From JBBPZA01 sp963797015 (GTDB lineage: Bacteria; Actinomycetota; Thermoleophilia; Solirubrobacterales; Solirubrobacteraceae): 64,000 nt of DNA. Every line of letters begins with the position of its first letter. The first letter of the stretch is position 1. Where the stretch lies: NCBI GenBank assembly GCA_963797015.1, contig CAWCNV010000001.1, forward strand, positions 310,001 through 374,000, read 5' to 3'. The translations under genes and the position numbers were made by a program. Positions 8,998-17,687 of the stretch are shown piece by piece. The notes beneath the pieces are model-generated. The model was given only the letters and a program-made list of their open reading frames with translations. It made no database searches and was not told where the DNA came from.

Positions 8998-10350
8998 TCA
9001 GGTGAGGCCCGGGCCGGCGGTGGGCCGGCGGTACAGCGCGTACAGCAGGGCGGCGAGGATCCCCGCCGCGCCGAAGTAGCCGATCTCGGCGCGCAGCACC
9101 TGATCTGAGACCGTCGGCAGGACCATCCAGCCCACGAAGGCGAGCGCGGCGATGACCCAGGCGATCGCCGCGAGGCCGGCGCGCCGGCGGGCCAGGGCCG
9201 CCTGGTTGAGCGTGCCCGAGGTCAGGTGCAGGCCCATCCCGAGCGCGACGAGCGCGAGCCCCCAGCGGCCGTAGTCGAAGTTGCCGCCGAACAGGACGCC
9301 CATCACGAACGGCCCGATCGCAGCCAAGCCGAGCGCACACGCGCCGGCGAAGGCCGCGATCGCCAGCACCGTGACGCGGATCGCCCGGTGGAACTCGGCA
9401 CTGCCCTCGGTCGCCTCGAGCGTGGCCAGGTGGGGAAGCAGCGAGGTCTGGATCGACTGGAAGAGCTGCAGCGGCGCGCGCGCGATCAGCAGCACGTTGA
9501 ACACGAAGCCGGCCAGCGCCGCGTCGGTCGCGGTCACGTCGGTGGTGATCACCGCGGCGTTGAGCAGCGTCTGCTCGGCGAGCATGATGACCAGCACGGA
9601 CCCCGCAAAGCCCGTGCCGCGGCGCAGGCTCAGCTCGACCGCGTGCTCCTCGGCGGCCTCGGCGCCCGGGCCCTGCTGGGCGGCGTCGAGCTCGGCCACC
9701 AGGGGGCCCGCGGCGGGCTCCTCTTCGCGCGCGCGGCGCGCGAACGCCGCGGGCACGACGACCAGCGACACGAACGGGGCGGCGGCCATGCCCATGGCCA
9801 CGGCCGACTGGCCGGAGGCGATCCCGACCGCGACGGCCAGTGCGAACATGAAGCGCGAGACCGACTCGAGCAGCACGAGGCCCCCGTACAGCCCGAAGCG
9901 CTGGTGGCCGGCGAGCCATCCGCGCGCGAAGTAGCTGGCCCCGTAGGCCAGCACCCCCACGACCAGCACCCAGTAGAGCGCCGCCGAGCCGTCGAAGACG
10001 TCGTCCTGGATCTGGGGCCGGAAGGCCAGCGCGACGACCAGGAAGATCAGCGCAAATCCGAGCTGGATGAGGATCGGCACGCGCAGCGACTGGCGCTCGA
10101 GCCCGCGCGCGCGCCGGTCGGCGATCGTGCGCGAGAGCAACTGCTCGATCGGCCGGTAGATGATCGAGACGATCACGAACATCACCGACCACAGCAGGCT
10201 CACACGCTTGTAGGCGACCTCGGACAGCACGTGGCTGGCGACCGAGAAGTAGGCGAACGTGACCAGCCCGGTCAGGCCGATGCCGATCGAGAGGATCGTG
10301 GCGCCGCGCCCGTAGCTCCGGGTCGCGCCCGACCCCTTCGTCGCGGTCAC
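8998..10350 (-). CDS. Oligosaccharide/polysaccharide flippase (MATE/MVF-type)
   Basis: About 450 residues with 12-14 predicted transmembrane helices, an Arg-rich first cytoplasmic loop after YRPIEQLLSRTIADRRARG, and a long charged central loop (REEEPAAGPLVAELDAAQQ). This is the layout of Wzx-type flippases, which move undecaprenyl-linked oligosaccharides across the membrane. GTG 10350 begins 8 nt after the stop of the methyltransferase, so it is third in an operon with a polyprenyl-type glycosyltransferase and a methyltransferase; the context supports surface-glycan export. The glycan is unknown. Confidence 0.78.
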   Translation of the reverse strand: MTATKGSGATRSYGRGATILSIGIGLTGLVTFAYFSVASHVLSEVAYKRVSLLWSVMFVIVSIIYRPIEQLLSRTIADRRARGLERQSLRVPILIQLGFALIFLVVALAFRPQIQDDVFDGSAALYWVLVVGVLAYGASYFARGWLAGHQRFGLYGGLVLLESVSRFMFALAVAVGIASGQSAVAMGMAAAPFVSLVVVPAAFARRAREEEPAAGPLVAELDAAQQGPGAEAAEEHAVELSLRRGTGFAGSVLVIMLAEQTLLNAAVITTDVTATDAALAGFVFNVLLIARAPLQLFQSIQTSLLPHLATLEATEGSAEFHRAIRVTVLAIAAFAGACALGLAAIGPFVMGVLFGGNFDYGRWGLALVALGMGLHLTSGTLNQAALARRRAGLAAIAWVIAALAFVGWMVLPTVSDQVLRAEIGYFGAAGILAALLYALYRRPTAGPGLT

Positions 10351-10357
10351 GGGCGCG

Positions 10358-10978
10358 TCAGGGCAGGCGGACGAGGAGCATGGTCCAGGGGAGCGGCGAG
10401 CGCACCTCGGTGACCTCGCCGTGGCGGCCGAGCAGCTCGACGACCGAGCGCCTGGACCAGTGGTTGAGGTGCCCCGGGGTGTTGCCGAGCTCGCGGACAT
10501 AGGCGCCCCGGGCGAGGTTCAGCGCCCGCCACAGCGGCTCGCGCGGGACGCTCACGAGCAGGTGCCGCTCGGCCACGCGCGCCATCTCGGCGACCGTGTG
10601 CCCGGGGTCGGGCACGTGCTCGAGGACCTCGATCGCGGTGGCGACGTCGAACTCGTCGCCGGCGAAGGGCAGGTTCTCGGCCCGCATCACGCGGTACTCG
10701 AGGTTCGGCCGCGAGCGCTTCTCCCACTCGGCGGCGAGCTTGGGATCCTCCAGGTCGATGCCGACCACGCGGCGCTCGCCCAGGCGCTCCGCCCACTGGT
10801 AGGTGAGCACGCCCTCGCCGCAGCCGATGTCCAGCAGCGAGCGCGGCCCGGCCAGCGCGAAGAGCTCGTCGAGCGCACGCTCGAAGCCGGCCTGGAGCCT
10901 GCGGGCGACCGGGTTGGTGGTGTTGTACTTGTCGTAGGTGTTGCCGGTCGGTACCGGGTCCGCCGCGAGCTGCGTCAT
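10358..10978 (-). CDS. Class I SAM-dependent methyltransferase
   Basis: 206 residues. Motif I is SLLDIGCGEG (SAM-binding Gly-rich loop), followed by VVGIDLEDP (motif II acidic residue), NLPFAGDEFDVATAIEVLEH (motif III/IV) and a C-terminal HLNHWSRRSV block common in methyltransferases of sugar or lipid-linked substrates. Its ATG overlaps the TGA of the upstream glycosyltransferase as ATGA (10975-10978), indicating translational coupling. Given glycosyltransferase and flippase neighbours, it probably methylates a glycan or lipid intermediate. Confidence 0.8.
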   Translation of the reverse strand: MTQLAADPVPTGNTYDKYNTTNPVARRLQAGFERALDELFALAGPRSLLDIGCGEGVLTYQWAERLGERRVVGIDLEDPKLAAEWEKRSRPNLEYRVMRAENLPFAGDEFDVATAIEVLEHVPDPGHTVAEMARVAERHLLVSVPREPLWRALNLARGAYVRELGNTPGHLNHWSRRSVVELLGRHGEVTEVRSPLPWTMLLVRLP

Positions 10979-12045
10979 GGGGTGGCGGCGGGTACGCGCG
11001 GCTGCTCGCCGGTCTTGCCCGTGGCGCTGCCGGCGCCGGCGCCCGTCGTGGGCTCCTGGCCGGTGTCCCGCGCGCCGGGCTCGTAGTGGGAGGGGGCGAC
11101 GCCGAGCTGCAGCTCGACGCGCCGCACGCGCTCCAGCGTGCGCTGGCTGAGCACGCGCTGGCCGTGGAGCTGGTCGCCGATGATCCCCAGCGCGAACAGC
11201 AGCGCCGCGGTGTTGAAGAGCACCGCCCCGAGGATCAGCGACTGCACGTGGCCGGCGCCCTCGCCCTGGATCACGTAGGCGTAGGCGAAGCGCAGCCACA
11301 CCACCAGCGCCGCCACCCCGACCAGCGCCGCCAGCGTCCAGAACACCCTCAGCGGCTCGTACTGGGAGTACACGCGAAAGATCGAGACCATGTTGCGCCG
11401 CACGTAGGCCCACATCGACGGGAACAGGCGCGACTCGCGCGTCTTGGGGTTGGTGCGGATCGGGACGTGGTCGACGGCGACGAGCATCTTGCCCGCCTGG
11501 ATGATCGTCTCGAGCGTGTAGGTGAACTTGGAGACGACCTGCATCTGGATCGCCGCCTCGCGGTTATAGGCGCGGAAGCCGGAGGTCGTGTCCGGGACGT
11601 TGGTCTGCGACGCCTGGCGTACGACCCACGAGCCGAGTCTCTGCAGGCCCTTCTTCATCGGCGAGAAGTGCTGGATGTTCTGGACCTGGCGGTCGCCGAC
11701 CACCATGTCGGCGCGGCCCTCGAGGATCGGGGCGACGAGCTTGGCGATGTCGCCTCCGTGGTACTGGTTGTCGGCGTCGGTGTTGACGATCACGTCGGCG
11801 CCGAGCTTCAGGCACGCGTCCAGACCCGCCTGGAAGCCGGCGGCCAGCCCCTTGTTGTTGGTCAGCCGCACGATGTGGTCGACGCCGAGCTCCCGCGCGA
11901 CCTCGACGGTGCGGTCGGTCGAGCCGTCGTCGATCACGAGCCATTGCACCTCGTCGAGGCCCGGAAGCTCGCGCGGCAGGTCGGTGAGCGTCTCGGGGAG
12001 CGTCTGCTCCTCGTTGAGGCAAGGGATCTGGATGATCAGCTTCAT
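10975..12045 (-). CDS. Family 2 glycosyltransferase with C-terminal membrane helices (DPM1/Gtr-like)
   Basis: 356 residues. The N-terminal GT-A domain has the GT2 opening IIQIPCLNEEQTLPETL, the nucleotide-binding VIDDGSTDRT and the metal-binding NTDADNQY (DxD equivalent). Two transmembrane helices near residues 250-320 anchor it, followed by a hydrophilic tail. This layout matches enzymes that transfer a sugar from a nucleotide donor to polyprenyl phosphate. It is first in a three-gene operon with a methyltransferase and flippase, and divergent from a GT39-like enzyme that would use a polyprenyl-phosphate sugar, so the four genes form a coherent pathway (inference). A TACCCT -10 hexamer lies 9 nt before ATG 12045. 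Confidence 0.85.
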   Translation of the reverse strand: MKLIIQIPCLNEEQTLPETLTDLPRELPGLDEVQWLVIDDGSTDRTVEVARELGVDHIVRLTNNKGLAAGFQAGLDACLKLGADVIVNTDADNQYHGGDIAKLVAPILEGRADMVVGDRQVQNIQHFSPMKKGLQRLGSWVVRQASQTNVPDTTSGFRAYNREAAIQMQVVSKFTYTLETIIQAGKMLVAVDHVPIRTNPKTRESRLFPSMWAYVRRNMVSIFRVYSQYEPLRVFWTLAALVGVAALVVWLRFAYAYVIQGEGAGHVQSLILGAVLFNTAALLFALGIIGDQLHGQRVLSQRTLERVRRVELQLGVAPSHYEPGARDTGQEPTTGAGAGSATGKTGEQPRVPAATP

Positions 12046-12054
12046 CGCACAGAG

Positions 12055-12060
12055 AGGGTA
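12055..12060 (-). promoter_or_regulatory. -10 element of the glycan operon
   Basis: On the minus strand this reads TACCCT and ends 9 nt before ATG 12045, with no Shine-Dalgarno between. Transcription would begin at or next to the start codon, giving a leaderless mRNA. Confidence 0.5.
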
Positions 12061-12114
12061 CGCCCGAGCGCCGGCGAGTCCTGCAGGCGGCAAGGGATGC
12101 GCCATCCCGTTGCG

Positions 12115-12120
12115 TAAACT
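12115..12120 (+). promoter_or_regulatory. -10 element of the GT39-like gene
   Basis: TAAACT ends 18 nt before ATG 12139. It lies back-to-back with the minus-strand TACCCT element 54 bp away, so this 93-bp gap is a compact divergent promoter. Confidence 0.35.
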
Positions 12121-12138
12121 CGCGGCAGGCAGTATCGC

Positions 12139-14112
12139 ATGCCGCCCTCCTCCTCGACCGAAACCCCTGCGCCCCAACGCGCAGCCGGACCGGCCGCGAG
12201 GGCGCGCACCGGCGTCAACGGCGCGCTGAAACGTGTCCGCCGGCCGCGCGCCGACGGCTGGACGCTGGCGCTTGCCGCGTTGCTGGCCGTCGCGCTGCTG
12301 GTGCGCGTGTGGGGCGCCAAGAGCGGCCTGCCCTACGCCTACAACGTCGACGAGAACGCGCACTTCGTGCCCCGCGCGGTCGGGTTCTTCGGCCACACGC
12401 TGAACCCGTACTACTTCGTCAACCCGCCGGCGGTCAGCTACGTCTTCTACCTGGTCTTCGGGCTGTGGTTCGGCGGCGGCCACGGGGCCGCGGAGGCCTA
12501 CGCCACCAACGCGAGCGAGGTGTGGCTGGTCGCCCGCGTGACCGTCGCGGTGATCGCCACCTTCGCGGTCTGGCTCACCTACCTGGCGGGCAAGCGCCTG
12601 TTCGACCGCCCGGTCGCGCTGCTGGGGGCCGCGATCCTCGCGTTCGCCTTCCTGCCGGTGTTCTACGCGCGCCTGGCGCTCAACGACGCGCCGGCCATGT
12701 CAGCCGTCGCGCTCTCGCTGCTGGGCACGGCATTGATCCTGCGCCGCGGCCGCTGGTTCGACTACGCGATCGCCGGGGCCGGCCTCGGCCTGGCGATCTC
12801 GACCAAGTACACGGCCGGGATCGCGATCGTCCCGCTCGCGACCGCCGCGCTGGCGCGCTGGCGCGACGAGCCCGGCACTCCGCGCGGAGTGCGGGCGCTG
12901 CTGCGCCCGAGCGGCCTGCGCAGCCTGGCGCGCTCGCCCGCGCTGCGCGGCCTCGTGCTGTTCGCCGGCGGGGCGACCGTGCTCGCCTTCGTGGTCACCA
13001 ACCCCTACGCGATCGTCTCCCACACCGAGTTCATCGACGGGATCCGCAAGCAGGGCTCTGCGACCGCGGGCTCGGACAAGCTCGGGGTCAAGGAGTCAAG
13101 CGGCTACCGCTACTACCTGTGGACGCTGACCTGGGGGCTGGGCTGGCTGCCCGCGCTCTCGGCGCTGGGGGGCTCGATCCTGCTCGTCAAGCGCGACCGC
13201 CGCCTGGCGCTCGTGCTGCTGCCCACGCTCGTCCTGTACTTCCTCTTCATGGGCCACCAGCAGCGCTTCTTCGGGCGCTGGTTCTTGCCCGTATACCCGA
13301 TCCTGTGCCTGCTCGCCGCCTACGGAGCGGTCGAGGCCGTGCGCGCGCTGGCGAAGGCGCGCCCGCGCCTGCGACTCGCGCTGGCCGGCGTCGCGGTGCT
13401 GGCCCTGATCGGCCAGGGCGCGCTCTACAGCATCCACAACGACATGCTCGGCTCGCGCTCGGACACGCGCACGCTGACGCGCTCGTGGCTGCTCGCGCAC
13501 GTGCCGCCCGGATCGAAGATCGTGGTCGAGCCGGTGGTGACCGACTCGTGGCTCATCGACCCCCGGATCGCGCCCCCGGCCAGCGGCGACGGAAGCGTCT
13601 GGCAGCTGTGGGACGCGCGCAACGCCGACGACTCACCGGGGCTGATCCTGGTCGACGCGATGCGCGAGCGGCTCGGCCTGAGCCCGGCCGCCTACGAGCT
13701 GGCGCAGCGCGGGATGGTCAGCTACTTCCCGGGCCAGGCGCCGCCGCTCGCGCTTCCAGGGCCGCGACGGCCATCGGCGGGCGTGGTCGGCGCCGAGGGC
13801 TACACCCGCGGCCTGCGACCCGAGCTGATCGACGCCTACGAACGTCAGGGCTACTGCTACGTGGTCACGGGCTCGATCCAGTCCGACCGCGCCTTCACGC
13901 AGCCCTCGCGCGTGCCCGAGGCGCTCGCCTACTACCGCGACCTCGCGCGGCGAGCCACGCTCGTATACCGGGCCAGCCCCTTCGGCGACGCCGCCGACCG
14001 GGTGCCGTTCAACTTCGACTGGTCGTTCGACTACTACCCGCTCGCCTACCACCGCCCCGGGCCGGTGATGAGCGTCTACCGGCTGCACGGCGGCGCCTGC
14101 AAGGCCACCTGA
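12139..14112 (+). CDS. GT39/ArnT-like membrane glycosyltransferase
   Basis: 657 residues. A cytoplasmic basic N-terminus is followed by about ten transmembrane helices (residues 33-430) and a soluble C-terminal domain. The first extracytoplasmic loop carries YNVDENAHF, the acidic DE motif expected of GT-C enzymes that use polyprenyl-phosphate sugars. GHQQRFFGRWFLPVYPIL later in the membrane domain is another typical GT39/ArnT segment. It would glycosylate a protein, lipid or glycan on the outer face of the membrane. The divergent GT2/methyltransferase/flippase operon could supply donor and substrate (inference). Confidence 0.82.
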   Translation: MPPSSSTETPAPQRAAGPAARARTGVNGALKRVRRPRADGWTLALAALLAVALLVRVWGAKSGLPYAYNVDENAHFVPRAVGFFGHTLNPYYFVNPPAVSYVFYLVFGLWFGGGHGAAEAYATNASEVWLVARVTVAVIATFAVWLTYLAGKRLFDRPVALLGAAILAFAFLPVFYARLALNDAPAMSAVALSLLGTALILRRGRWFDYAIAGAGLGLAISTKYTAGIAIVPLATAALARWRDEPGTPRGVRALLRPSGLRSLARSPALRGLVLFAGGATVLAFVVTNPYAIVSHTEFIDGIRKQGSATAGSDKLGVKESSGYRYYLWTLTWGLGWLPALSALGGSILLVKRDRRLALVLLPTLVLYFLFMGHQQRFFGRWFLPVYPILCLLAAYGAVEAVRALAKARPRLRLALAGVAVLALIGQGALYSIHNDMLGSRSDTRTLTRSWLLAHVPPGSKIVVEPVVTDSWLIDPRIAPPASGDGSVWQLWDARNADDSPGLILVDAMRERLGLSPAAYELAQRGMVSYFPGQAPPLALPGPRRPSAGVVGAEGYTRGLRPELIDAYERQGYCYVVTGSIQSDRAFTQPSRVPEALAYYRDLARRATLVYRASPFGDAADRVPFNFDWSFDYYPLAYHRPGPVMSVYRLHGGACKAT

Positions 14113-14121
14113 ACGCTGGCG

Positions 14122-14127
14122 TATCCT
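14122..14127 (+). promoter_or_regulatory. -10 element before ribD
   Basis: TATCCT ends 11 nt before ATG 14139. Only 26 nt separate ribD from the preceding gene, so there is no room for an FMN riboswitch; expression would be from this short promoter or by read-through. Confidence 0.45.
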
Positions 14128-14138
14128 CAACGGGGGCA

Positions 14139-15309
14139 ATGCCAGAGCCCCTGTCCCCGTCTGACGAGCGCCACCTGGCGCGCGCCATCGAGCTCGCCGA
14201 CCGCGGACGCGGGCGCGTGAGCCCCAACCCGCTGGTCGGTGCGGTCCTGACTCGCGACGGCGAGGTCGTGGGGGAGGGCTTCCACTCCGAGTTCGGGGCT
14301 CCGCACGCCGAGGTCGAGGCGATCAGCGCCGCCGGCGGCAACGGCGTTCCCGGATCGCAGACCACGCTCTTCGTGTCGCTGGAGCCGTGTTGCCACCTGG
14401 GCAAGACGCCTCCGTGTACCGACGCGATCGTCGAGGCGGGCATCGGCCGGGTGGTCGTCGCCTCCGATGACCCGTCGGGCAAGGCCGCCGGTCGCGGGCT
14501 CGGGATCCTGCGCGACGAGGGCGTCGACGTAGTGGTCGCCGACGGCGAGCTCGCGCACCGGGCCCGTCGCCTCAACCAGCCGTTTCGCAAGCACTCGCGC
14601 ACCGGGCGGCCGCTCGTGCTGTTCAAGGCGGCGATGTCGCTGGACGGCAAGGTGGCGACCGAGACGGGCGACTCGCGCTGGATCTCGGGAAGCGCGAGCC
14701 GCCGTCTGGTGCACCGCTGGCGCGCCGAGTCCGACGCGGTGGCGATCGGCATCGGCACGGCGCTGGCCGACGACCCGCGGCTCACCGCGCGCGATCTACC
14801 CGGGCTCCGCTCGACCGGCGAAGGGGGCCGGCGAAGCCGGCGAGTGGAGTCAGCCGCGGCGCGTGGTGTTCGATTCCACGGCGCGGCTGCCGCTGAGCTC
14901 AAAGCTCGTCGAGGAGGCATCCGACGTGCCGCTGACCGTCGTCGTCTCGCGCGCCGCCCGGCGCGCCGCGATCTCGCGCCTGGAGAACGCCGGAGCGGAG
15001 ATCGTCGTCGTTACAGGCGGAAACGAGCCCGCACAGGTCGCGAGCGCGCTCGACCAGCTCGGCGCCGCCGGGATCGGATCGCTGCTGCTCGAGGGCGGCC
15101 CGCGCCTCGCCGGCGCATTTCTTGACGCGGGTGAAATCGATCTGATGCGGCTGTTCATCGCGCCGATCGTGGTCGGCGCGCGCCGTGCCCGCGACCCGCT
15201 CGAGGGGGCCGGCGCCGAGCGCGTCGCGCACGCCGCGCGCGCGCTCGAGCTCGACTGCGAGCGCGTGGGGGACGACGTGCTGCTCAGCGCCCGCATGCGG
15301 GAGTGGTAG
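14139..15309 (+). pseudogene. ribD: RibD riboflavin deaminase/reductase, disrupted by a 46-bp insertion
   Basis: The first 221 codons are a normal RibD: NPLVGAVL, the zinc/catalytic PHAEVEAI and PCCHLGKTPPC motifs of the deaminase, then the reductase start (KAAMSLDGKVA, DSRWISG, DDPRLTARD). At 14803-14848 a 46-bp inverted-repeat sequence interrupts the gene and shifts frame. The reductase resumes in the +1 frame (RRVVFDSTARLPL, then SLLLEGGPRLAGAF) and ends at TAG 15309. Removing exactly the 46 bp gives RDLPGQPRRVVFDS, as expected of the family. As read, the reductase half is lost, although the downstream rib genes are intact. Confidence 0.85.
14803..14848 (+). repeat. 46-bp inverted-repeat insertion in ribD
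   Basis: The arms CTCCGCTCG (14805-14813) and CGAGTGGAG (14841-14849) pair with one mismatch, extended inward after one bulged base by CCGGC (14815-14819) and GCCGG (14836-14840). The resulting stem of about 14 pairs closes a loop with GAAGG and a GGCC core. Its removal restores the ribD frame precisely. I saw no second copy in this window. It resembles a small mobile palindromic unit (REP- or MITE-like). Confidence 0.75.
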
Positions 15310-15313
15310 CGCC

Positions 15314-15898
15314 GTGTTCACGGGGCTGATCGCCGATCTCGGCGAGGTCGCGCGGCGCGAGGAGTCAGGCGAAGGGATCCGCCTCGCGGTCCGTACGCGG
15401 CTCGCCGGCGAGCTGGCCGAGGGCGACTCGGTCGCCGTCAACGGCGTGTGCCTGACGGCGACCGCCGTCCAGGACGGCAGCTTCGCAGCCGACGTCATGC
15501 ACGAGACGCTCGCGCGCTCGTCGCTCGCCGGCCTGCGGGAGGGGGACCACGTCAACCTCGAGCTGCCGCTGCGGGCCGCCGACCGCCTCGGTGGTCACGT
15601 GGTCCAGGGCCACGTCGACGGGGTCGGCACCGTCGCCGACGTGCGCGACGACGGCTTCGCGCGTGTGCTGCGCGTCACAGCCGAGCCGTCGCTGCTGCGT
15701 TATCTCGTCGAGAAGGGATCGATTGCGATCGAAGGGATCAGCCTGACCGTGAGCGCGCTTGACGACGGGCATGTGAGCGTCGCGCTGATTCCCGAGACCC
15801 TGGAGCGCACGACCCTCGGCCGCGCCAGTGCGGGCACGGCTGTCAACCTAGAGGTCGACGTGCTGGCCAAATACGTGGAACGGCTGGTCAATCGGTGA
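15314..15898 (+). CDS. ribE: Riboflavin synthase alpha chain
   Basis: 194 residues. It begins FTGLIADLG and contains two tandem lumazine-binding barrels: first with GDSVAVNGVCLTATAV and DVMHETL, second with GGHVVQGHVDGVG and EGISLTVSAL followed by LIPETLERTTL. The enzyme dismutates two molecules of 6,7-dimethyl-8-ribityllumazine to riboflavin plus the pyrimidine intermediate. GTG 15314 lies 4 nt after the ribD stop, and its own TGA overlaps the ribBA GTG (15895), so translation is coupled. Length is normal. Confidence 0.95.
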   Translation: MFTGLIADLGEVARREESGEGIRLAVRTRLAGELAEGDSVAVNGVCLTATAVQDGSFAADVMHETLARSSLAGLREGDHVNLELPLRAADRLGGHVVQGHVDGVGTVADVRDDGFARVLRVTAEPSLLRYLVEKGSIAIEGISLTVSALDDGHVSVALIPETLERTTLGRASAGTAVNLEVDVLAKYVERLVNR

Positions 15899-17217
15899 GC
15901 GTCTCCGAGCGCGTGTTCGCCCCCATCGAGGAGGCGATCGAGGAGATCCGCCAGGGCCGGATGCTCGTGGTGTGCGACGACGAGACGCGTGAGAACGAGG
16001 GCGACCTCGTGCTCGCGGCGCAGTTCGCCACGCCCGAGGCCATCAACTTCATGGCCAAGGAGGGCCGCGGGATGATCTGCCTCGCCCTGACCGGGGAGCG
16101 CTGCGACGAGCTGGGGCTCGACCTGATGGCGGGGAAGAACGAGGACCCGCACAAGACCGCCTACACGCTGACGATCGACGCCAGGGACGGCGTCACCACC
16201 GGCATCTCCGCCGCCGATCGGGCTCACACGATCCAGGTCGCGATCGCGCCCGAGACGGCCCCCCAGGACCTCGTCCGCGGCGGGCACCTACCGCCGCTGA
16301 AGGCCAAGCAGGGCGGGGTGCTCGAGCGTGCCGGCCACACCGAGGCGTCGGTCGACCTCTCCCGGCTCGCGGGGCTGTACCCCGCCGGCGTCATCTGCGA
16401 GGTCATGAACGACGACGGGACGATGGCGCGCGTCGACGACCTGGTCGAGTACTCGCGCCAGCACGGGCTCAAGATGATCACGGTCGCCGACCTGATCGCC
16501 TACCGGCGCCGGCACGACAAGCTCGTCGAGCGTGTGGTGGAGACCGCGCTGCCCACCAAGTACGGCGAGTTCCGCGCCATCGGCTACCGCTCGCTGGTCG
16601 ACGACAAGCATCACGTGGCGATGGTCAAGGGCGACGTCGATGGCGCGTCCGACGTCCTCGTACGCGTCCACAGCGAGTGCCTCACGGGGGACGTGTTCCA
16701 CTCGCTTCGCTGCGACTGCGGCGAGCAGCTCGAGTCCGCGCTGGCGATGATCGAGCGCGAGGGCCGCGGCGTGCTGCTCTACCTGGCCCAGGAGGGGCGC
16801 GGGATCGGCCTGCTCAACAAGCTGCGCGCCTACCGGCTGCAGGACGGCGGCCTGGACACGGTCGACGCCAACCTCGAGCTCGGCCTGCCGGCCGACCTAC
16901 GCGACTACGGGATCGGCGCGCAGATCCTCGGCGACCTCGGGCTCTCGACGATCAGGATCCTCACCAACAACCCGAAGAAGATCATCGGGCTGGAGGGCTA
17001 CGGGCTCGAGGTGACGGCCCAGGTCCCGATCGTCCACGAGCCCAACCCGCACAACGAGCGCTACCTGCGCACCAAGCGGGAGCGCATGGGCCACAGCCTT
17101 CACCACCAGGGGCTTCCGCTCGACGAGGAGTTCATCCACTCAGAGCAGGAGCAGGATCGCCGCCGGGCGGGCGAGGCTGAGCGTCGCGGGGACGACGACC
17201 GCGCCGGCGACCGCTAG
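15895..17217 (+). CDS. ribBA: Bifunctional DHBP synthase/GTP cyclohydrolase II
   Basis: 440 residues with both halves intact. The RibB half (1-205) has DDETRENEGDLV (metal-binding Glu), the YTLTIDARDGVTTGISAADR block and HTEASVDL; it makes 3,4-dihydroxy-2-butanone 4-phosphate from ribulose 5-phosphate. The RibA half (from about 210) has VHSECLTGDVFHSLRCDCGEQL, with the three zinc cysteines, and LAQEGRGIGL; it opens GTP. A hydrophilic tail of about 30 residues (EQEQDRRRAGEAERRGDDD) follows the usual end. GTG 15895 overlaps the ribE stop, and TAG overlaps the ribH start by one base. Confidence 0.96.
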   Translation: MSVSERVFAPIEEAIEEIRQGRMLVVCDDETRENEGDLVLAAQFATPEAINFMAKEGRGMICLALTGERCDELGLDLMAGKNEDPHKTAYTLTIDARDGVTTGISAADRAHTIQVAIAPETAPQDLVRGGHLPPLKAKQGGVLERAGHTEASVDLSRLAGLYPAGVICEVMNDDGTMARVDDLVEYSRQHGLKMITVADLIAYRRRHDKLVERVVETALPTKYGEFRAIGYRSLVDDKHHVAMVKGDVDGASDVLVRVHSECLTGDVFHSLRCDCGEQLESALAMIEREGRGVLLYLAQEGRGIGLLNKLRAYRLQDGGLDTVDANLELGLPADLRDYGIGAQILGDLGLSTIRILTNNPKKIIGLEGYGLEVTAQVPIVHEPNPHNERYLRTKRERMGHSLHHQGLPLDEEFIHSEQEQDRRRAGEAERRGDDDRAGDR

Positions 17218-17651
17218 TGGAGACGGGCCGCTTCGCGCTCGTCGTCGGGCGCTTCTACACGGAGCTGGCCGAGCGCCTCGTCGCCGGCGCGCGGGCCGAG
17301 CTCGAGGCGGCCGGCGTGGAGGAGGTCGACAGCTTCGACGTGCCGGGGGCGTTCGAGCTCCCGCTCGGGGCCGACTACGCGGCGCGCAGCGGCCGCTACG
17401 CCGGGATCGTGTGCCTCGGCGCCGTCATCCGTGGCGAGACCTCGCACTACGACCACGTCTGCGCGGAGGCCGCGCGCGGGATCCAGGACGTCCAGCTGCG
17501 CACGGGCGTGCCGTGCGGCTTCGGCATCCTGACCGTGGAGAGCATGGAGCAGGCGCTGGAGCGCACGGGCGGCGGCAAGCGCGACCAGGGCCGCGACGCC
17601 GCCCACGCCGCTCTGACCATGGCGCGTTTGCGCGAGCGGCTGGCCGAGTAG
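17217..17651 (+). CDS. ribH: 6,7-dimethyl-8-ribityllumazine synthase
   Basis: 144 residues, close to the family norm. FALVVGRFYTELAERLV forms the first strand and helix, DVPGAFELPL is the substrate loop, CLGAVIRGETSHYDHVC holds the catalytic His, and the protein ends in the usual helical region. It condenses the ribDG-derived pyrimidine with dihydroxybutanone phosphate and assembles into capsids of 60 subunits or pentamers in other species. GTG 17217 shares one base with the ribBA stop, so the four rib genes are one transcript. Confidence 0.95.
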   Translation: METGRFALVVGRFYTELAERLVAGARAELEAAGVEEVDSFDVPGAFELPLGADYAARSGRYAGIVCLGAVIRGETSHYDHVCAEAARGIQDVQLRTGVPCGFGILTVESMEQALERTGGGKRDQGRDAAHAALTMARLRERLAE

Positions 17652-17672
17652 CGCCGGCCCGCCGCGTGCGGA

Positions 17673-17678
17673 TAGGCT
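17673..17678 (+). promoter_or_regulatory. -10 element of the penicillin acylase-family gene
   Basis: TAGGCT ends 9 nt before GTG 17688 with no Shine-Dalgarno between, consistent with a leaderless transcript separate from the rib operon. Confidence 0.45.
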
Positions 17679-17687
17679 CGGCACGTC

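Noticed and set aside
14113..14138. FMN riboswitch expected before the rib operon
   Set aside because: Only 26 nt separate ribD from the preceding gene, and none of the conserved RFN pieces are present.
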